From an uncultured Aquimonas sp. (GTDB taxonomy: Bacteria; Pseudomonadota; Gammaproteobacteria; Xanthomonadales; Xanthomonadaceae), in contig CAMLOR010000123.1 of NCBI GenBank assembly GCA_946481615.1, forward strand, positions 1 through 8,996: 8,996 nt of DNA, given 5' to 3'. Positions 5,496 through 8,996 of this stretch are shown here, piece after piece. Position 1 is the first letter of the stretch. Every line of letters starts with the position of its first letter. The position numbers and the translations under genes are program-made. Below the pieces are notes generated by a model. The model ran no database searches. It was given only the letters and a program-made list of their open reading frames with translations, and was not told the DNA's origin.

Positions 5496-6007
5496 CAGCG
5501 CGCCGTGTAGACGATTTCGACGCGGCGGTTCTGCGACCAGCACGACTCCATCGAGTCGGTGCAGGTGGGACGCTCTTCGCCGTAGCTCACGACATCGAGC
5601 TGCGAGGCCGAGCCGCCGTTGGCCTGCAGGGCCGACGACACGGCATTGCCGCGACGCTCGCCCAGGCCGCGGTTGTACTCGCGGGTGCCGCGCTCGTCGG
5701 CGTTGCCTTCCAGCGTGATGCGGGCCGACGGACGGTCCTGCAGGTACTTGGCGTGGCAGGCCATGATCTGCTCGAACTCCGGCTTCAGGGCGTCCTGGTC
5801 GAAGTCGAAGTAGACCACGCGCTGGCGCAGGCACGAATCGGTGTCGAGGTCGGCTTCGGTGTAGCGGCCGTCGTCGACCGGCGCGGTGTCGGCCGGGGTG
5901 GTGTCGACCGGCTCGGAAACGACCGGCTCTTCCTTCACTTTCTTGGAGCAGGCAGCCAGCGAGGCCACGAGGGCGGCAGCCAGGAGAACGCGAGTGGTGG
6001 TGTTCAT
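5495..6007 (-). CDS. pal: Peptidoglycan-associated outer-membrane lipoprotein Pal
   Basis: Pal tethers the outer membrane to peptidoglycan and is released or captured by TolB. The 170-residue precursor has a lipoprotein signal with lipobox LAAC, giving lipid-modified C20. The following Ser is consistent with sorting to the outer membrane. A Thr/Asp/Pro-rich tether (about 25-50) leads to an OmpA-type peptidoglycan-binding domain. That domain contains VVYFDFDQDALKP (64-76) and GNADERGTREYN-RGLGERRGNAV (101-123), holding the Asp and Arg that contact diaminopimelate. It ends with NRRVEIV. Four cysteines lie outside the lipobox (C59, C84, C149, C156) and could form disulfides, whereas E. coli Pal has none in this domain as far as I recall. 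AAGGA stands about 9 bases before the ATG. A 69-base gap separates it from tolB. Confidence 0.97.
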   Translation of the reverse strand: MNTTTRVLLAAALVASLAACSKKVKEEPVVSEPVDTTPADTAPVDDGRYTEADLDTDSCLRQRVVYFDFDQDALKPEFEQIMACHAKYLQDRPSARITLEGNADERGTREYNRGLGERRGNAVSSALQANGGSASQLDVVSYGEERPTCTDSMESCWSQNRRVEIVYTAR

Positions 6008-6044
6008 GACGCTAATCCTTCGAAGGGGATGATCGGATGCAGTA

Positions 6045-6072
6045 ATTGTTATTTCAGCGCTAGCCCGTCCAA
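6045..6072 (-). promoter_or_regulatory. Weak candidate internal promoter for pal-cpoB-queEC
   Basis: Within the tolB-pal gap, TTGGAC (6072-6067) and AACAAT (6050-6045) stand 16 bases apart on the minus strand. A start near 6038 would leave a leader of about 31 bases to the pal ATG. Both hexamers are poor matches. The call rests mainly on this being the only sizeable intergenic gap in the operon, and on oprL (pal) of Pseudomonas putida being known to have its own promoter. Confidence 0.3.
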
Positions 6073-6076
6073 CGAA

Positions 6077-7390
6077 TCATTGCTGCCGGTAAGGCGACCA
6101 GGCGGGCTCCCGGACGTCGCCTTCGGCTAGAACCAACCGCTGCCGCACCCGCGCGTCCGCGGAAACGGCGTACAGCACGCCACGCCGGCCCTCGCGGGCG
6201 GCGTAGAGCACCATGCTTCCATTCGGGGCAAAGCTCGGCGATTCGTCCAGATTGCCGGGGGAGAGCATCATCACGTCTCCGCCGGTGCCGAAGCTGCGGT
6301 CCAGAACCGCAATACGATAAACATTTCCGCTTCCCTGCGCCATAGCGATGCGCTTTCCATCCCAGGAAACCGAGGCGCGGGCGTTGTATTCGCCCCGCAT
6401 GGTGACGCGCTGGGGATCGCCGCCCGCGGCGGGCACCTGGTAGATCTGCGGCTTGCCGCCGCGGTCGGAGGTGAAGAGCAGGTTCTGGCCGTCGGGCGTC
6501 CAGACCGGCTCGGTATCGATGCCCCAGTGGCGGGTGATCTGGCTGAGCTGCTTGCTGCCCAGGTCCATCACGTAGATCTCGGGGTTGCCGGTGCGCGACA
6601 GCGTCAGCGCCAGACGGCGGCCGTCGGGCGAGAAGCTCGGGGCGCCGTTGATGCCGCGGTAGCTCGCCACGACCTCGCGTGCGCCGGTGGCGATCTCCTG
6701 GATATAGATCGAACCGTTGCCGCGCTCGAAACTGACATAGGCCAGGCGCGCGCCGTCCGGGCTCCAGGCCGGCGAGAGCAGCGGCTCGCGCGACTTCACC
6801 ACCGTCTGCGGCCGCCAGCCGTCGGAATCGGCCACCATCAGCGCGTACTGCATGTTGCGGCCAGTGCCGGTGGCGGTGACGTAGGCGATGCGGGTCCAGA
6901 AGGCGCCGCGCACACCAAGGATCTTCTCGTAGACCTGGTCGGCGATCTTGTGCGCGACATCGCGCATGTTGCCGGCGCGGCCGCTCACCGAGTAGCGCAG
7001 CAGGGCTTCCTGCTTGGCCACGTCGAAGAGCTCGAATTCGGTGGTGTAGCCGCCGTCGGCGGCATCGATGGTGCGGCCGATCAGCAGGAAATCCTGCTTG
7101 AGCAGGCGCCAGGTGGCGAAGTCGACATCGCTGCCGCGCAGGGGTTTTTCGACGATGTCCTGATCCGGCAGGGTGCGGAAGGCGCCGGAGCGGTTGAGAT
7201 CGGCGCGGATGACCGCGGCCACATCGGTATCGGGCGCGGCATTGGCGCCGAGGTAGTCCATCGGCACCACGGCGATCGGCAGCGCCGCCGCGTTGCCGTT
7301 GACGATGTCGATCTCGAGGGCCTGGCCATGCGCATCGCACAGGCCGAGCAGGAGCAGCGGGAGCAGCAGGAGGGCAAGGAGGCGTTTCAT
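6077..7390 (-). CDS. tolB: Tol-Pal translocation protein TolB
   Basis: TolB is a periplasmic protein that shuttles between TolA and Pal. The 437-residue product begins with a Leu-rich signal peptide (cut after G22 or A24). The N-terminal alpha/beta domain spans roughly 25-160 and contains PIAVVPM, VIRADLNRSGAF, DFLLIGR and HKIADQVYEK. A six-bladed beta-propeller follows, marked by repeating blade motifs: WSPDG (209-213), FSPDG (253-257), WTPDG (297-301), a WDGK blade (343-346), FAPNG (387-391) and WSPY (431-434). The length is normal. It starts 15 bases after the tolA stop with no recognisable Shine-Dalgarno (the gap is CAAGAACATCACCCC), so initiation may depend on ribosomes finishing tolA. 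Confidence 0.97.
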   Translation of the reverse strand: MKRLLALLLLPLLLLGLCDAHGQALEIDIVNGNAAALPIAVVPMDYLGANAAPDTDVAAVIRADLNRSGAFRTLPDQDIVEKPLRGSDVDFATWRLLKQDFLLIGRTIDAADGGYTTEFELFDVAKQEALLRYSVSGRAGNMRDVAHKIADQVYEKILGVRGAFWTRIAYVTATGTGRNMQYALMVADSDGWRPQTVVKSREPLLSPAWSPDGARLAYVSFERGNGSIYIQEIATGAREVVASYRGINGAPSFSPDGRRLALTLSRTGNPEIYVMDLGSKQLSQITRHWGIDTEPVWTPDGQNLLFTSDRGGKPQIYQVPAAGGDPQRVTMRGEYNARASVSWDGKRIAMAQGSGNVYRIAVLDRSFGTGGDVMMLSPGNLDESPSFAPNGSMVLYAAREGRRGVLYAVSADARVRQRLVLAEGDVREPAWSPYRQQ

Positions 7391-7405
7391 GGGGTGATGT
7401 TCTTG

Positions 7406-8329
7406 TTATCCGTCGTATCGGAACTTGAAGAGGATGTCGCGCTGGAACACGGACTCATAACCGCGGTAAGGCAGGGGCTGGGCCTTGAGCACCGCGGCTT
7501 CGATCGAACGACGCGTCAGATCATCGACATTGCAAGGTGAAGTGACGCTGACCTGGATCACCTCGCCGCCGGGGATCTGCACGATGCGCAGGTTGCACTG
7601 GATGCCCGCCTGCGCCGAATCGGGCCGCAGCCAGTTCTGCAGCACGGCCTGCTGGATGGCCAGGGTGTAGCGGCCGAGCAGGCTGTTGTCGACACCGTTG
7701 TTGCCCATCTGCTGCGAGGGCTGCTGGGCCGGCTGCGGGACGTTCGGCTGCGGGCGCGGGGTCTGGTCGAGGCGGTCCGTCAATTGCGCCAGGCGCTCCT
7801 CTTCGAGCTTGCGGCGGCGCTCGGCGTCATCGAGTTTCTTGCGGATTTCCGCGAGTTTTTTCTCGCGCTCCAGCGCCTGTTGCGCCAGACGCTGCTTTTC
7901 CTCGGCTTCGCGCTGCTTGCGCTCGTCGAGTTCGATCTGCTGCTGGCGCTGCTTCTCTTCCTGCTCGCGCTGCGCCTTTTCCTCGGCCTGCTGCTGGGCA
8001 AGCAACGCGGCCTTTTCGCGCTCGACGATGTCCGGATCGGGCAGCGGCGCTTGCGGCGCCGGCTGGGTTTCCTCGACGGCGTCCTGGGGCCGGGGCTCGG
8101 GCTTGGGCTGCTGCCTGGGCGCGGCTTCCTCAGGCGCCGGCGGCGGCGTGGCCGGCGCCGAGGCGGCGGGCAGGTCCATGACGAGCGTGGCTTCCATGAC
8201 GCTGCCGGCCACCGAGATCGGCTTGGTGGTGTGCGTCCACAGCAGGCCGACGAACATCAGGCCCACGCACAACAGATGCACGCCGATCGCGTAGAGGAAC
8301 GCTCGCCACTTGTCGGCGGTGGTTTCCAA
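7406..8329 (-). CDS. tolA: Cell envelope integrity protein TolA (TTG start)
   Basis: TolA spans the periplasm and passes the TolQR motor force to TolB-Pal. The 307-residue protein has one N-terminal membrane helix (about 11-31) containing His18, followed by a Pro/Ala/Glu-rich stretch (55-100). A long charged helix rich in Gln, Glu, Lys and Arg occupies about 101-190 (domain II). After a Pro/Gln hinge comes the C-terminal domain III (about 212-307). It contains YTLAIQQAVLQNWLRP and cysteines C245 and C266, probably the domain's disulfide. The start is TTG at 8329. It is supported by AAGGA five bases upstream and by a start point just before the membrane helix. The next ATG in frame would delete most of that helix. 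The tolR stop codon is one base away. Confidence 0.94.
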   Translation of the reverse strand: METTADKWRAFLYAIGVHLLCVGLMFVGLLWTHTTKPISVAGSVMEATLVMDLPAASAPATPPPAPEEAAPRQQPKPEPRPQDAVEETQPAPQAPLPDPDIVEREKAALLAQQQAEEKAQREQEEKQRQQQIELDERKQREAEEKQRLAQQALEREKKLAEIRKKLDDAERRRKLEEERLAQLTDRLDQTPRPQPNVPQPAQQPSQQMGNNGVDNSLLGRYTLAIQQAVLQNWLRPDSAQAGIQCNLRIVQIPGGEVIQVSVTSPCNVDDLTRRSIEAAVLKAQPLPYRGYESVFQRDILFKFRYDG

Positions 8330-8330
8330 C

Positions 8331-8768
8331 TCAGTCCTTGCCCTGATCCTGCTGCGACTGCGCCATCAGGCCGACCTTGGCCACACCGGCCTGCTGCATC
8401 AGCGCCATCTTCTGCATCACGGTCTCGTACGGGATCTGGCCGTCGCCGGCCAGCAGCACCGGCACGCCCGGGTTCTGGCGCACGAAGGCGGAGAGCTTGG
8501 CGAGCAGCGTGGCCTCGTCGATCTCCTGCGGCTTGGAGCCCTGCAACTGCAGGCTCAGGCGGCCGTCGGCGTGCACGCCCACGATCACCGGTTCCTTGTC
8601 CTGCTGGATCGGCTTGGCGTTGGCCTGCGGCAGTTCGACGTCGACGCCGAGGTTGAGCAGCGGCGCCGTCACCATGAAGATGATGAGCAACACGAGCATC
8701 ACGTCGATGTAGGGAACGACGTTGATCTCGGCCTTGAGCTTGCGGCGTTTGCGGGAGCGCGCGCTCAT
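8331..8768 (-). CDS. tolR: Tol-Pal motor subunit TolR (ExbD family)
   Basis: TolR is the inner-membrane partner of TolQ and carries the proton-accepting aspartate. The 145-residue protein has a basic cytoplasmic N-terminus (RSRKRRKLKAE) and one membrane helix at about 17-37. Asp22 in PYIDVMLVLLIIFMVTAP corresponds to the essential Asp23 of E. coli. The periplasmic domain contains VELPQA and a C-terminal region with VLLAGDG and the segment YETVMQKMALMQQAGVAKVGL. The ATG lies one base after the tolQ stop (TGA-G-ATG), which suggests coupled translation. No strong separate Shine-Dalgarno is visible. Confidence 0.96.
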   Translation of the reverse strand: MSARSRKRRKLKAEINVVPYIDVMLVLLIIFMVTAPLLNLGVDVELPQANAKPIQQDKEPVIVGVHADGRLSLQLQGSKPQEIDEATLLAKLSAFVRQNPGVPVLLAGDGQIPYETVMQKMALMQQAGVAKVGLMAQSQQDQGKD

Positions 8769-8769
8769 C

Positions 8770-8996
8770 TCATTCGTCCAGGTGCGACTGGCGCTGCAGG
8801 ATGGAGGAGAACTCCTCGGCGAAAGTTTCGTAGCGCACGTTGAGGCGCTCGACCTTCGTCTGGTAGCGGTTGTAGGCCCAGACCGCCGGGATGGCCGCGA
8901 ACAGGCCCATGGCGGTGGCGACCAGCGCTTCGGAGATGCCGGGCGCCACCGTGGCGATGGTGGCTTCCTTCACGTTGGCCAGGCCCTGGAAGGAAA
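8770..8996 (-). CDS. tolQ: Tol-Pal motor subunit TolQ (C-terminal end only)
   Basis: Only the last 75 codons are in the window, and the frame is open to the right edge. The fragment reads from FQGLANVKEATIATVAPG into the final membrane helix (ISEALVATAMGLFAAIPAV). It then continues into the cytoplasmic tail YNRYQTKVERLNVRYETF, ending AEEFSSILQRQSHLDE. This closely follows the E. coli TolQ C-terminus. The Thr in ALVATA should be the membrane threonine that lines the ion path in TolQ/ExbB/MotA proteins. It is the first visible gene of the operon. The operon promoter and any upstream ybgC or ruv genes lie outside. Confidence 0.95.
   Translation of the reverse strand, partial: SFQGLANVKEATIATVAPGISEALVATAMGLFAAIPAVWAYNRYQTKVERLNVRYETFAEEFSSILQRQSHLDE

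Noticed and set aside
4572..5834. Upstream extension of cpoB to 420 residues
   Set aside because: The added part lies inside pal in another frame and would remove the clear signal peptide at the ATG at 5495.
6060..7340. 426-codon Arg-rich minus-strand frame
   Set aside because: It is the frame shadow of tolB. The other frame has the full TolB signal peptide and beta-propeller motifs.
7686..8294. Cys/Ser/Arg-rich plus-strand frame of 202 codons opposite tolA
   Set aside because: The composition is what antisense reading of Glu/Gln/Lys/Arg-rich coiled-coil codons gives. There is no ribosome site or family motif.
1..8996. CRISPR array, toxin-antitoxin, retron, insertion sequence or phage genes
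   Set aside because: No regularly spaced repeats, transposase, reverse transcriptase or nuclease motifs were found. Apart from the small unknown gene and the DUF3592-like gene, all genes are recognised core functions.

Overview
The window comes from the chromosome of a GC-rich gammaproteobacterium. The gene set and order point to the Xanthomonadaceae/Lysobacterales (Lysobacter, Luteimonas or a relative). The evidence is a tolQ-tolR-tolA-tolB-pal-cpoB-queE-queC run (the tol-pal-queEC order seen in xanthomonads and pseudomonads), a Pseudomonas-type azurin, and a nearby tRNA-Lys. No phage, insertion sequence, CRISPR array or defence locus is visible, and almost all of the window is ordinary core genome.

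Left part (1-2000). The 3' two thirds or more of a RecQ helicase gene runs rightwards. It ends in a GC-rich hairpin that can also terminate transcription from the other side. Facing it is a 49-codon gene, on the minus strand, for an Asn/Gln/Gly-rich protein with no hydrophobic residues except Met and Pro. It has a good ribosome binding site, and a textbook sigma-54 -24/-12 element lies at the correct distance upstream.

Middle part (2001-3245). A minus-strand pair consists of tRNA-Lys(UUU) and, 38 bases downstream, an azurin precursor whose mature form has all copper ligands at the same numbers as Pseudomonas azurin. The short spacer between them holds an 8-bp hairpin that covers the azurin Shine-Dalgarno, and a -10-like TAAAAT whose start site would fall inside the hairpin's 5' arm. 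Divergent from the tRNA is a membrane protein resembling DUF3592 proteins.

Right part (3252-8996, all minus strand). This is one tightly packed operon: tolQ (3' end only), tolR, tolA, tolB, pal, cpoB, queE, queC. TolQRA form the proton-motive-force-driven inner-membrane motor. TolB and the lipoprotein Pal form the periplasmic and outer-membrane end that is pulled in at the division site, and CpoB couples this to peptidoglycan synthesis. QueE and QueC make the 7-deazaguanine precursor preQ0 for queuosine and appear to ride on the same transcript. Junctions are mostly overlaps or gaps of 1-15 bases. The exception is the 69-base tolB-pal gap, which may carry a weak internal promoter.

The observations most worth following are the sigma-54-controlled small protein and the apparent translational insulation of azurin from tRNA read-through. 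Both were read from the sequence alone, without database searches.
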